Below, in pieces: positions 35,669 through 48,400 of a stretch of DNA of 64,000 nt (position 1 is the first letter of the stretch; each line of letters begins with the position of its first letter). Origin of the DNA: Rhynchonema sp. JSB1_4 (taxonomy: Eukaryota > Nematoda > Chromadorea > Monhysterida > Xyalidae); contig JASAMV010008011.1 in assembly GCA_030248065.1 (NCBI GenBank), forward strand, positions 1 through 64,000, given 5' to 3'. The position numbers and the translations under genes were made by a program. A model generated the notes under the pieces. That model had not been told where the DNA came from. It worked only from the letters and a program-made list of their open reading frames with translations, and did not search any database.

Positions 35669-38459
35669 CTGTTGCACGCTAGAAAGCTATTCTCCAAAAC
35701 GCTTTTTCGAGAATTCGACCCAGTGAAGCACTTAGCACAGTGTATTACAGCCAGGGTTGGATTAAAAATATTTTTTGTTGTCGAACATTTTTTTACAAAA
35801 AAACTTTTTAAAATTTTTTTAAAAAATCACATTTTCTATTCCGGACCACCAAAATTTCTTGAAGAATGAAATGGCCATCACAACACCTTTTCAAACTAAA
35901 ACGCCGCAGGCAATTTTTTGAAAATCATGAGTAATAAAACACTTGAAAACATGCCTTTTTACCTTAAAAAGGAACAAATGACCAAAAAGGGAAAAACAAG
36001 TCCCATATACGGTCCTGAGGCTAAAAGGGTAATCCACGACCACTGCCAGCAGGCGAGCAAGTAGATCAAAAAAGGAGCCAAACCTATATTCTCCACTACA
36101 CATTCATCACGAAATAGGAGCCAAAATTTATATTTTCCACTAAATATTCACGTCTTCGACACACAGGCCTATACTTGCGTATTTTTCCGAACAAAATATA
36201 TTTTTGGAAAAAAAACGTTTTTTTTTCGAAAAAAAACATTTTTTTTTCAAATAATTTTCCCATCCCCTGGTCTAAACGCCTATTTTGGAGAAAATTCTGT
36301 CGTGGAAACGAAACATAAACACCTGAGATTAAAAAGGCTCATTTTAACTGTACAGTACATTGGTATGGAAAAAAAAAAAAAACAAAAAAAAGGTGTCCTA
36401 TAAACACAATGAGCAACTGTCAGATGTTTCAACAGTTGTGTATAATAACCAGGAAACCGTCGTTATGATAACCTTATTCATTACCGAAAAGCATTATGTA
36501 TTCATTGCCGCACAATTTAGAGTTCCCAATCTCGACACTGTAATTTTGAACCAGCATATGGCAGCATTGTCATGGGAAACGAAACCAATGCTGAAACCGG
36601 TTATTTCTATGACAATAAATTATGTTTCTTCAATGTCGCATACGTTTCCATCGAAGCAGCCTTTGACTGAGTTCCACCAATTCGTGTGCATGTTATTGAC
36701 ACGTGTTAAAACATATATACCGATTTCTGTCAGTCAGCACATCATTGAGCAATGCACAGCTTTTTTCAGGCTTGAGAACAGCACACGGTGTATCAAAAAG
36801 CCGCGTCGCTTGTTGGGTGAAAAAACTTTCCCGACTTTGCCACATCAATAGCGTTGACCACATTCACTCGTCGATATCCATGGTGACAATTGATGCGGTT
36901 TATGTCTGCGCGTGCACGAGAGCATCCGCCCAATGGTCCACGTTTTGCATGTGTGCATTTATATTTTGGGTGCCACCACCATAACTAGACCATTCTGAAC
37001 TTTGCATTTTTTTTGGCTGGACCCAAGGACCAAAACATTGCGCAAGGATAATATGCACCATGAGCGATATGAAACTTGGTGATCGGATCGGATCGGATGT
37101 GATCTGGCTTACGCACGTGACTTTGAGCCTTATTATTATTAAGAACTTTAGTGATGCCACTAATTTCGTCCAGCCCAAAATGAATAACCATAGTAAGCTG
37201 TACGAAATAGGTGGCTCCGTTAAATAAATTTATTGCAAGAATCACGCGCTACCATGGCATAAGTCACATCCGATCACCAAGTTTGATATCAAGCATACAC
37301 GTGTAGCAAGTTGACAATCCCGTAGCATATGATGAACAGCTGAATAGGTACATAAGCTGATTATGGTTTTCTGACCATGGTTGTGTTGCAAAGCTGCCCT
37401 TTCAGGACCGGTTTATTTTTTAACAAGATTCAGTCAATTTTGCTTCATGATGGTATACTTGTACACACATCTTTTTGCAGGTTTCCCTTGAAAAAGTGTC
37501 CTTAGTCGGTCACGAAACGTTGGGAGTAAAATATTTGTGTGGTATAATAAAGCGTTCGAAAAGATTCAATTCAAACTGATGGTACACGTCGTTGTTTCTA
37601 TAACATGCCTCGTGATGAACATTCACGTTCGAAACAAGCGAACGGTTTTCGTTTTCAGATTTCCAGTCCAATTTTGCCACGCTCGAAAATGAATTGAGAG
37701 CAACTCCCCACGCCGTAAAAGGCCAAAAACATACCAGAGCGACACACGCAACGTCCCCAAGCTGTTGTGGACATTTATACACGTCTTTGGTTCACCCATC
37801 GGTATTTTGAATTGACCTCGCGTCGCCTGATTTTCGCGCGCGTTTTCTGCAGCGTGTGGCCGTGTATGTTGTGCACCCGCTCTGCTGTGGACAGGGCACT
37901 CAACAGCGGGCAGGTGGGTGTAGTCTGTTTGGACAATTCTATGGCTTGTAGTGCATGATTTTGCAAGGCAGACGATGGGTTTATGCGCAGTTTTGGAAAC
38001 CAGGGGTAAGCTGTTTAAACATATTTGAACGGCGTTCCCAACGCAGAAACAGCTAGTATTTACACCATTCGTGAATGAAGGTTTTTCTTGAAAAATGTGA
38101 CACCAGCCACCTTGATAAGACAGGCACACGAACACTCAGGTTTCTACATGTCAACTATATAAATCCAAATTTGTCCCACAGGTAGCCCATCAAAACGCGC
38201 CTCATCCCAGTTGGATCGAAGCCAGAGCAGAGGCGGGGATTATCGCGCGCATCGAAAAAAAATAAACGTAACAAAAACGCGCAACCACTCTGAGATTTGG
38301 TTGACAAAATTGCGATTAGGGACCCCTGTGAAGGCCCCTGGTCGGTCAATGGGACTACACCAACAAATCTCGGTCGAAAACATGGAACTGTGCCGAAAAA
38401 ACCAACAAATAATACTGATCACCGAGTTACAGTAACCTAAAAACACAAATCGCATTATC
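35669..38459. other. Region without a supported gene
   Basis: It holds A/T-rich foldbacks (35745-35870, 36181-36250) and open frames at 36360-36851 (+), 36703-36984 (+), 37510-37782 (-) and 37775-37966 (-). One frame near 36760 has a faint helix-turn-helix look, and one near 37700 a hydrophobic stretch, but none has support from splice phase or family resemblance. Confidence 0.45.
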
Positions 38460-39110
38460 ATGCAACCAGGGGACCGTCGTTTTCTTGCCAAAGTGCGCCA
38501 TTATGCCCATCAAAATGTGCTGGTCGCGGGACTATTTGTATTTGCATTATTTGTGATCGGACTCGCGTTGGAATTCCCGGTGCCCGCCATCACCATGATC
38601 GGGTGTTACGCGTTTGGCAGGTGGGTATGAATGAGTTAATATGTACTGTGCTCGATGAAACATCAGGCAGCTTGGTGCACTGGGAGTGCAATAAAGCTAC
38701 GGATGTTCTTGTGAGTTCGCACTGATGCCGTACTGAATCACCCGGGCGTAAAAACAGGACGAAACAACAGGATACTCAACCACTTCAAATGGTGTTCAAG
38801 CACAGCAGCTAGCTGATGTCTCACAAATTTCCGTTTAAACCTCCTGTAGAAAACTGTTGGAATCAACATGTTATCTCCGTTATCATGCCCATCTGAAATG
38901 ATTTCACGCACGCGCGACCGTGTGGACCAACAGCCTGTATCATGGTGAATACCGAAATCAATATCCAAAAACTGTTCGTTTTTTTTCAGATACATTCTGC
39001 TGCTGATCTGGCAAACGTTTTTCACAAACGGCGGCAACAGACAAAATGTCTATGCAATGGAATGGCCCAGAGACGATAGGGACGAGCCTCCCACGTTTGA
39101 GCCGCCATAG
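38460..39110 (+). CDS. Small two-helix membrane protein, 93 residues, unknown
   Basis: Two exons: 38460-38620 and 38990-39110. The first starts MQPGDRRFLAKVRHYAHQNV and contains the hydrophobic run LVAGLFVFALFVIGLALEF. The donor is CAG/GTGGGT and the acceptor a T-run then CAG; the joint makes Arg54 in phase. The second exon begins with a helix, YILLLIWQTFF, and ends in an acidic, proline-rich tail (DDRDEPPTFEPP, TAG). The basic N-terminus, two helices and acidic tail suit a small integral membrane protein of the secretory pathway or mitochondrion. I do not recognise the family. It converges on H2A.Z, 763 bp away. Confidence 0.65.
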
Positions 39111-39873
39111 GATGGCCCGAAAAGCGCCTTCCAATATTTATCATTTATATTTAGTGACATCGGGTTATTATGAATAACGACGGTTAGACCAAATATTTAT
39201 TTTTTTGGTGTACCTTAGACATGACGTGTTTGCACTGCATGACATATTGTTAACAAATAAGAGAAAAACTGCAAATTATTTTCATTTTATTTATCATACA
39301 CAACAAAAAAATTACACAACAAATAACATAAAAGCGACATAAATCCAAAAAGACAAGTATCATTATGAACCTGAAACTGTCGACGTATCCATGAAAATGT
39401 CAGTTTTCTTCCAAGAAACCGAAGACACACCAACAACAAAACTTCGCAGAAAACTGATCATTTTTTAAATGTTTGATGAGGAATACTTTACAGAGAATTT
39501 ACCAGAAATATCCAGACTTGTTGAGATTTACTAGCGACTAAGAAAACCGCCAGTCATAAAGGAGACAAAAACGGGATGTTGTTTACGATAAAAACACAAG
39601 TAGAAATTCACACCAGGAATTTTAAAGAAAGCGAAACTGCTAAACAAAGACAATAACCGTGAGATAAAACACACAGCGCCAGCGCTCTGCGCGCAGAAAT
39701 GCATCAGACGTTCGATTTACACACAAGATGGGACGAAAATGCGGGTGTTCATGCAAAAGCTACGGTTTTCAATTTATAAAAAAATGAAAAAATTAACTAG
39801 CCCACATTCACGCCCCGACAACAGCAGCATCAATAATAACGAGGGAATGAAACATCATCGAGTACACACGCAT

Positions 39874-42800
39874 TTATTGACCCTTGCCTTGCTGCGCTTT
39901 CTTGCCCATCAACGAACGATGGATATGTGGGATGACACCTGCAAGGAAACGAGGAATTCGGTGCGGAGACAGACGATCGAAACAAAAATACGTCAGGCCC
40001 ATGGCCTATACTTGTTAAAAGACCGGCTCTTTATCTTTTTGAAAAAAATCTAAAAAACCGACAAAGAACCGCAGTGTATAAGGCTTGGGGAACCAAAATA
40101 ACGGGCCTTGGATCCTCGCTGACGTTAGCACAGACAGTGACATTTGGTTCGAATAAAATTTTCTCAGAAAAATTCTTCTCTCAGCAAAACTGATGTTTTG
40201 AACCGTAAGTGTCGGTGTCGGCTGCGGCCCCGAAAAACCCCACACCCGACATCTGGAGGTGTAGACTGGAAGTCTACTAGCCAGCGCAACGTGTAGCGCT
40301 GTGGCGTGCACAGCAGTGTGTGTCTGCACGGGTATAAGTGCAACTTTGAGCCGCAGCCGGACTGCGTTCCCGTAGCTCAGTTGGTAGAGCAACTGGCTGT
40401 CCAGGCCTGGTGGCTGGCAGGTCGGAGGTACGAGTCCTTCCGGGAGCATACGTTTGGCGTGGCGGTTCAGAGTTCACAGCGGCACCCGATATCCCTCCTA
40501 CCCCAATCCACGCCCACAAACAAGCAAACAACACATCTGCACTCACCACCACCGGCGATGGTGGCCTTGATGAGCGTGTCCAACTCCTCGTCGCCACGAA
40601 TGGCCAGATGCAAATGACGTGGCGTGATACGTTTCACTTTCAGATCCTTCGACGCGTTGCCGGCCAACTCCAACACCTGGACAGAAGAAAAAAACGAATA
40701 AAATGCTGTTGACATTGATATTGGTAGCACAATGGCTATATAAGAATTCATCAAAATCAATCCTGATTTTCACGTTCAGTCACTCTTAACTACTGTGCTA
40801 TTTGTGATTCTCACAAAACATTTTCAGCTGAAAATAATCTAGCAGATCAACCACGTTGCCGCAGGTCTGAAACATTCTCTTTACTACGTGTTTTGTGTGC
40901 GATCACGCAACGCAACGTCATTGCCCCGTCACTGTCCCTCTTTACGATTCAGGAAAAAAAGTTGACCAATTCTTATAAAGTCATTGTGCGACCAATAACA
41001 GATCGTGCGGGCGGACCCCAACACTGTAGTTCCTGATCCGGCGTGGCGGCTAGTGTACCTCCCTGGGGGGGGAAGACCCAAATTCAGGAAAAAGTCACTT
41101 TTTGAGGCAGAAAATTTGACCGAATTTTGCCGCTTTTTTGGGAAAAAATTGTTCATAACAGGATATTTTGGCCGCCTCCGACAACATTGACCTAAAAATC
41201 GCCCATTTTAGACCTAAAACTGCGAAACAGAAATGTTTTGGCAGACAACCAAAGTGCACCTAAGGCGAGCTGGCCACGATGCATACAACACAACATCTCA
41301 CTCCACAAAAATTCTAATCGTTCGGACAAAATACGAAAGTATGTTACAAAACGTAGCTAAGCGACGGTCCGATGACCATGATGAAATTACGGCTCGCAAA
41401 TTACAACAGTGAAACAAAGTTTTTTTTCAAATTGACCAGGTTCCATTTGTAGCGGGATGTCTAGACGTTAGAAGCGAAGCAAACTGTGGAACGTTTTGGT
41501 CAAAATTGACGGATTTTGAGAGGCGAAATAAAAAAGTTCCCGGCGCACATTTGCAAATTAAGCCACAAATTAAAGTTGCATTTTTTCGTGTTTTTTTAGC
41601 AAATTCGGTCAAATTTGAGACTTTAAAACAGAAAGTTGTTCAAATTATTTTTCCAACCCTGGCCAGAAATCCCTAACCTCGGAATACAAATGAACAGGGC
41701 TTTTTGCCACTAACGGTGGCTCATCAGGCCACCAAAAATTTTGAATGAGCCACGAGATTTTGACAAATGAGCCATCAATGATCCACTAGAATTTCAGGGA
41801 ACCAGTAACTAAAAACCAGCCACTAAATACTTGGAAAGTGAGCCACGAATGAACAACAACCGGCCCATTTAAAAAAAAACAACCCTGCAAATGATTGACC
41901 ACCAACTTCAGCAGTGAGATATTCGAGAATGGCAGCTGAATAGACGGCGGCAGTCGCGCCGACACGACCGTGACTCGTTGTTCGCGTCTTCAGAAATCGA
42001 TGAATACGACCGACGGGGAACTGAAACAGAATGTGTTAAGGCAACGCGATCACCTGAATAAAAATAATAAATGAACGGTCGGTTGTCCTGTCAAATGGTA
42101 CAGGGGCCATACCACCCTCCCCCTTTGGCCATTTGGCCCCTGAAGGGGGGCACCTTTATCGGAAAGAAAGGGACACCTAAATCACAGGATGTTCAGTCTG
42201 ACGTACCTCAAAGAAAGAAATCGCGCTATACACCCATTTTCAATGAAAAGTGGGTCTTGTGCGCGTAAAAAGGGTCAAAATTTCGCATTGTCACTTTCCA
42301 TACAGTATTTGGTGCAAAAAGCGCGAAACTCTAAACAAGCACAGATGAAAATGACTTCAAAAATAGAACAAGCACTAGATAAAAATAACTTTTTGAATTT
42401 GGCCCCTCCCTTGGCCAAAAGCTGGATCCGCCACTGACACTCACACACACTGCATTCTACTCAGTGTAGTCCCTTATGCGGAAAAATCGGTTTTTATATT
42501 TTTGGAAAACTCTCCAAAAAAACCGAAAAAAAACCGATGAAGAAGCGTGGTGTTTTAACATAGGGGAACACAAAATAACATATTTTGACCCATGTTGACG
42601 TTAGTGCAGACAATGTCATGGGGTCTTAGGGTGTTTTTGACACTCATTACGACAAAAAATGGTTAAAACAGGGCACTTTTACAAAAAGTTTTCAAGCGGT
42701 TGTGGTTTTTCTCGCTTTTTTTTGAATTTTCCACTCAAAAAACCGTCGAAAAAAAAAACAGAAAAAGCTTTTTCACGAAACAAAACGTTTTGTTTCCACG

Positions 42801-44974
42801 GCAAATGGTCATGGTCGGTACCTAACCCCTAGTCCGGAAGGAAGCAGGTCGTACCGCACCCTACATTTTCAGGGGAGAACTGGGAACAGATATAGTGACT
42901 AAAATCACGGTAATTTTTTTCCGAAAAAAGTTTTTTCCAAATAAAGTACCAGTACTTAAGGAATTCCGACGCCCAAAACACCTACTTTTGAGCAATTTTT
43001 GCCGTACTTATGGGTTGCTAAGTCTCGCCTGTGCGTCTTTGGCAACAAAAAGGGGTAGTTGTCGAGTGTTTTAGGCCGTTTTTAAAACGATTTTATAATA
43101 CGGGCACGGCTCGGCTCGTATCCTCAAAAAAAGTTTAGACCAAAAATATTGTCTCGGAAAAACTGCCGATAGATGAATTTGGGGGGGGGGGACCCCCAAC
43201 CCCCCAAGCAGTGCTGTGGCTGGGGGAAGGGCGGTCCCCCCAATGGTACCCTACCCTACCCCCCTACCCGCCCCGCTCTGGTACCCTACCGAAAAATCTT
43301 GCATAAATGTACCTGTGCACCACTATCAAGCCTTAATACCCTACTGTATAAGGGATGTTACTTCGGGGGGCTCTATTCCGGGGGGGGGGCTGTATTAATT
43401 CACTGACCCCTTTTTGGGGGCTGGATTACAGGGGGCTCTATTCCGGGAGGGGGGCTCTATTTAGGTTTTTACGGTAGCTTTTCCCCAAAAACGGTTTTTT
43501 TGGCCCAAAAATTATTTTAGGCCCAAAAATGCATACTTTAGGCAAAAAATTGGGGAAGCAGACGTACCCGGAGGCAGTGTAGTACTTGGTCAGGGGACCA
43601 TAGATAGATTGGGACCCGAAATGTGTTGACGATACCGTATTCCCTAAAATAGAGCCCCCCAAAATACAGCCCCCACCAAAAGGGGTCAGTGAAAAAATAG
43701 AGCATCCCCAAAAATACAGCCCTCCCAACTTGGAATTCCCCGCTTGGGGGTCGTAAAGTCAAGTTCTTGTGTAAGACACCTTGTGTACAACGTTTGTGGT
43801 TGAGTACATGATGACGTCAGTGATGTGGTTGGGGGGTATGGGGGGTATTACCCCCAACTGCTAGGTAGCTTTCTTGCTCCGAAACCCATACCCCCCCAAA
43901 CTGGCCAGCTAGCTTTCTTGCTGCGGTCACCAAGTAAAAAGTGTTGATTTTTGTGCCAAAATGATCATTTTATGGGCCAAAATGGTCAAATTCGTTCAAA
44001 TTTTCTCACACGTGCACAAAAATACGCATTTTTAAGGCTTATTTTAGCAAAATTTCGACCAATTTTTATACCCCTGTATTTGACTTCTGGACCAATACCC
44101 CCCAAATCGGGGTACCCGGCTAGATAGCTAGCTTTCTTGCGCCGGACCCCTCCAGCTAGCTAGCTTTCTTGCTCGGACCAACTACATCATTGGATGACGT
44201 AAAGCCTTTTATGGATGATCTGCACCTAAAAACACTCAATAATGACCAGTAACACCCTGACAGAACTCCACTTTAGGGGTATTTTTTGGAACAATTTTTT
44301 GTGATTTTGGGCAGCGAAAAAAATACAGCCCCCCTAAAAGGGGTCAGTGAAGAAATACAGCCCCCTTGTATTTTAGGTTTTACGGTAGATAGATGACCCA
44401 AGTCCGAAATCTGGGGGGGGGGTCGACCCAAACTTGTTGACGATAGATAGATGGTGGGGGGGGGTCGCCAAAAATCAAGGTACAATATAGTGTACTAAGT
44501 CGTAATAATATGTAAATATTAATGAAAATGTACTGAGATGTACTAAATCCGCCTATTTGGCACAAAAATACCGATTTTGAGCCATTTTGATTCAAAAATG
44601 TCAATTTTGGGTTCGAAATGTGTTGATGATAGATAGATTGTTCCCAGAATTTGTTGACGAATTGACGATAGATTTGAACATAAGTGTTGACGATAGATAG
44701 ATGGACCCCCCAGGAACTACACTGATCGGGATGATAAGCATAACGAGGTGCTTCTCTTTAAAGCGATAAAAAATCCAAAATGCCCACCTGTAAACCGGCG
44801 CGCGCAGACCTCGAGATGGTCTTGGATTTGGCTTTGCCAGAATCCTTACCGGCCTTGCCTTTACCAGCGGGCTGAAAATTGATAAAAAAATTGTAAAAAA
44901 CCTTGCAAATGTGGAAATTAAGAAGCAGAAAAACATTTCACACAAATGCGGCACAATTTAAAACAACTAACCAT
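39874..44974 (-). CDS. Histone variant H2A.Z
   Basis: Five exons encode 131 residues: 44972-44974 (the ATG alone), 44788-44871, 41907-42020, 40547-40676 and 39874-39938, all joined in phase. The product replaces H2A in nucleosomes at promoters. Visible hallmarks are the Gly/Lys-rich tail [40 protein letters not shown], the H2A.Z form of the docking region [36 protein letters not shown] in place of the acidic-patch region of canonical H2A, and the C-terminus [20 protein letters not shown]. The first intron splits Met1 from Pro2. The 2-kb and 3-kb introns hold MITEs and a tRNA-like gene. It is divergent from WAPL, probably sharing a promoter. Confidence 0.97.
40366..40448 (+). tRNA. tRNA-like gene, possibly intron-containing or decayed
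   Basis: The acceptor stem GTTCCCG pairs with CGGGAGC over seven bases and is followed by A. A D arm (GCTC/GAGC), an internal A box TAGCTCAGTTGG and a T arm GGAGG-TACGAGT-CCTTC with B box GGTACGAGTCC are all present. The region between D and T arms is 32 bases instead of about 22, and no proper anticodon stem forms. If the first seven loop bases are taken literally the anticodon would be GTC (Asp). It could be a tRNA with a 10-base insertion or intron, a pseudogene, or the head of a tRNA-derived SINE. It lies in the last intron of H2A.Z, antisense to it. Confidence 0.5.
40721..40995. mobile_element. 275-bp TTGGTCGCAC MITE
   Basis: This copy has TTGGTAGCACAATGGC at the left and GTGCGACCAA at the right, flanked by TA on both sides. 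It begins 44 bp upstream (in gene sense) of H2A.Z exon 4. Confidence 0.85.
41023..41215. mobile_element. Truncated hAT MITE (CAGTGTAGTTCC family)
   Basis: The left end ACACTGTAGTTCCTGATCCG and the body, with a GGCTAGTGTACC motif and GGGGGGG run, match the 60392-60778 element. The right half is missing. It lies in H2A.Z intron 3. Confidence 0.6.
41695..41887. mobile_element. 193-bp hAT element, CAGGG ends, TSD CAAATGAA/CAAATGAT
   Basis: CAGGGCTTTTTGCC and AACAACCCTG bound repeated GAGCCAC(T/C)A motifs, with an 8-bp duplication matching at 7 of 8. It ends 19 bp from the donor side of H2A.Z exon 3. Relatives lie near 3752-3930, 7850-8030 and 49310-49430. Confidence 0.75.
43212..43290. mobile_element. 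End fragment of CAGTGCTGTGGC MITE family
   Basis: CAGTGCTGTGGCTGGGGGAA followed by GGTACCCTACCC repeats matches the right end of 20325-20426 in reverse. The other end was not found among the G-rich sequence that follows. Confidence 0.55.
43818..44192. mobile_element. 375-bp hAT MITE, CAGTGATGTGGTTGG ends, TSD GATGACGT
   Basis: CAGTGATGTGGTTGG and CCAACTACATCATTG are flanked by GATGACGT on both sides. TAGCTTTCTTGCT repeats near both ends. It is in H2A.Z intron 2. A second copy is 51401-51685. Confidence 0.9.
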
Positions 44975-45402
44975 GTTTATTGACTAAATATTTAGCAGTT
45001 GATCGACGAAAAATTCTAAAAATCTACACCACGGATTTCTGCAATAATGAATTCAAAATTTTCCTGTCGCCAACGAAATGCACACCCCTTCGAGCAGCCA
45101 ATCAGAATACAGAACGGGCTCCAGACTCCGCCCGCTTGCGTGTATTAGATAGGTCACGTGACTTTTGTGGGCGCTTGCCTGCAGATCAAGCAGTGTTGCA
45201 CATAGGAATGGGCTGAGCTCTGGGTTACTGTAATACAATTCACAAGTTTGATGTTTCAATTATTTACCGAAGTTGTGAAATTCGATTTTTCTTGCAAAAT
45301 TGGTCATCAAAAAACAAATATTCGCTCAATAACTTGTGAGAACGTTGATTTTAGATTGATAAACACATAAAAGAACCTGAAAAGCACGTCAGAAATCGCG
45401 AA
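44975..45402. promoter_or_regulatory. Divergent promoter region of H2A.Z and WAPL
   Basis: The two start codons are 428 bp apart on opposite strands. The interval contains AGCCAATCAG (CCAAT box, about 45097) and GGTCACGTGACTTTT (CACGTG E-box palindrome, about 45153), with no clear TATA element. It is free of MITEs, unlike the introns on either side. A shared bidirectional promoter is inferred from the layout and has not been shown. Confidence 0.5.
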
Positions 45403-48400
45403 ATGGCCGCCCGACCACAGAAGACGTTCTCCGGTCCGAAAACGAGGACAAAAGCACCGGATAAAGCGAGTGAATTGTTTGACATGGCGTTCAAAAATAC
45501 GGAGAAGTTTCTAACTGTTGGCAGCAGCAAGAGTCCGGCGTCGTCAGTGGCGAGCGGAGGTGGTTTGTTTCAGAGGTCGCAATCGGGCCGGGTTTGGCCG
45601 GCCCGGCCCGGCCCGAGCCCCCAAATCTCCGGCCCGGCCCGGCCCGGCCCGACCCGTACCCCCAAATCTCCGGCCCGGCCCGGCCCGAACCCCCAAATCT
45701 CCGGCCCGGCCCGGCCCGGCCCGAATTTTTTGGCTCAGATTTTAACCCAATTTTTGTCATAATTTTTGCGATTTTTTTGAACCTATTTTTTGGTTGAAAA
45801 CAATGGTGTTGCAGGGGGTGGGGTACCCCCCTAGGTACAGTAGGTAGGTAGGTTGACGTGACGCTCCATCCTGGTACACTAGGTAGGTCGCCGCCCGGCG
45901 GCTAGTACAGTAAGTTGCGATTTTTGGCTCAAAATGGTATATAAAATCGGTACTTTTCACTCCAAATAGGCGATAAATCGCCGCGCTACGCGCGAAATTA
46001 GCGTTTTAGAGCACATTTTCTTCAAAATTTCAATGTTCCCCCTTAGCCCGGCCGGTACAGTAGGTAGGTTGCTGTCCCACATTTTTGGTGGTACCGTAGG
46101 TTGCCGCCCCGCCTGGGTAGCTACACCACTGGTTGAAAATACATTGTTTTCCATGAAATGGTCGTCAGATAGAGACAATACTGATCACTTGCTTGCCGAA
46201 TCCGTCAGAAATTTTAGTATTTTTGACAAAAAAATCCCTACTTTTTCAGTAAAATAAGTCACTTCAGAAGCTTCGGGCCGGGGTGCCCGGCCCGGCCCGG
46301 CCCGACCCTCCAAATCTCCGGCCCGGCCCGGCCCGGCCCGAGCCAAAAGCCCAAAATCGCGGCCCGGCCCGGCCCGGCCCGGCCCGAGGTCGGGCCGGCC
46401 CGATTGCGACCTCTGGTTTGTTTGTTTCGTTGGTGTTATTTATTTTTTGTTGTCATCCACCGGTGGGAGGCAGAGGTCGCAATCGGGCCGGGCCGGGTTT
46501 GGCAGGCCCGGCGCGAGCCCCCAAATATCCGGCCCGGCCCGGCCCGAACCCCCAAATCTCCGGCCCAAATATATTTTTGGAAAAAAACCGTTTTTTTCGA
46601 AAAAACCGTTTTTTGTGCAAATATTTTTCCAGTACTTATCAGAGGTGTGAATCGGGCCGAGGTTTCCGGCCCGAACGGTCGGACCGGGCCGGGCCGAGCC
46701 GACTTTTCGGAATGTCGGGCCGGGGTGGCCGGCCCGAAAAGGCCCGACATCATCCAATTTCAACAAAAAATCGTGATTTTTTAGGCTAAATTTGCCAAAA
46801 TTTCTCGCGATTCTGCAAATTAGTGCCGACTTCCATAATTATCAGGTATTTCTAAACCAAAAAACAGTAATTTTTGCACCAAAAATTGCTTCAAAAGATC
46901 ATCAGAAAAGTCGGGCCGAAAAAATCGGGCCGGGCCGACTTTTTTCCAAGTCGGGCCGGGCCGGGCCGGACTTCCCGGCCCGAACTGTCGGGCCGGGCCG
47001 ACCCCCGGACTAGGCCTGGGCACAATACCACTTTTGACACCCAATACCAATAGCCAATACCAATACCGGCCCTGTACCAATACCCAATACCCAATACCAA
47101 TACCAAATTGGTGACCCAATACCAATACCCAATACCAATACCGGGTGAGACCCAATATCAATACCAATAAATACCCAATACCAGATCAATACTACTGAAG
47201 TGCCTGGTATTGGGTTTGGTATTGGGTTGGTATTGGTATTGAGTATTGGGTATTGGGTTGGTATTGGTATTGGGTATTGGGTATTGGTCTTAGTATTGGT
47301 TTGGTATTGGGTTTCTGGTCTGGTATTGGGTTGGTATTGGGTTTGGTATTGGTTTGGTATTGGGTTTTGAGTCAGGTATTGGTCTGGTATTGGGTTGGTA
47401 TTGGTTTGGTATTGGGTTTTTCTGAATTAGTATTGGGTATTGGCAGTGTAGTGGCAGGCAAATGGTTGCAAGGTACCCTTGGGGGGGATGGATCCAGATG
47501 GTTGCAAGGTACCCCCCTACCCAGCCTCCGGGAGGTTGCAAGGTACCCCTGAGGTCCGAAAAAAGGGTGTTTTTTGCATGCATTATACTGCAAATTTGGC
47601 CGAAAAATTTGTACTTTTTTGCATTTTGGCCGAAAATTTCCCTAAAATACCTATTATATGGAGGTTTGCGCGCGGAGCGCGCGATTTTTGGGGTTTTGAG
47701 GTCGAAAAACACCCATTTTTGCCTATAAAAACCATAAATTGATGGTTGCAAGGTACCCTCCGGGGTGGTTGCAAGGTACCTACCCTTCCCCCCCATCCCC
47801 CCCAAGGGGTGGTTGCAAGGTAGGATTCCCCCCCCCCAGCCACTACACTGGGTATTGGTTTTGACCCAATACCTGGGCAAACCCAATACCAATACCCAAT
47901 ACCAATACCAGGCCAGCTTCAATACCAATACCCAAGACCAGAATTAGACCCAATACCAATACCAAACAGTGGTATTGGTATTGGTATTGGGTGGTATTGG
48001 TATTGGGTATTGTGCCCACCCATACCCCGGACCTCGTCGGGCCGGGCCGGGCCGGGCCGAGGTAACCCGGCCCGATTCCCACCTCTGGTACTTATACTTA
48101 ATTAAGGATACCCATGGGCCAAAAACGCCTATTTTGGAGAAAATTTCGTCGGTAAATGGCCTGAAACAGGCTAAAAATGCACTTGCAGATTAAAAGTGGT
48201 CATTTTGAACTGCTTAGTATCGATTTACATTGGTTTTGACAACATCCTCTCGCAACCTTGGAAAAAATCTCGGAAATTTTTGGAAAAAAACCGTTTTTTT
48301 TCCAAAAGTTGCCACTTGGAAAAATTTCCGGAAAAATAAACACGTATTTTTCCGGGCTTCGGAAAAAAACGGTCCGCAAGTACAGTCGAAACCCGGCCCG

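Larger units (their letters stand above)
46640..48087. mobile_element. Second-level hAT MITE, TSD GTACTTAT
   Basis: CAGAGGTGTGAATCGGGCC and GGCCCGATTCCCACCTCTG are flanked by GTACTTAT on both sides. The body has runs of GGGCCGGGCC. It is interrupted by 47011-48024. Confidence 0.92.

Noticed and set aside
36703..36984. Helix-turn-helix-like frame that might be a transposase remnant
   Set aside because: Only a faint resemblance over about 25 residues, without catalytic residues or terminal repeats around it.
45490..46790. Several long P/R/G-rich open frames
   Set aside because: They are translations of GGCCCGGCCC repeats in MITEs.
47290..47928. 212-codon open frame, the longest but one in the window
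   Set aside because: It lies wholly within nested MITEs and GGTATTGG repeats, and its sequence is repetitive.
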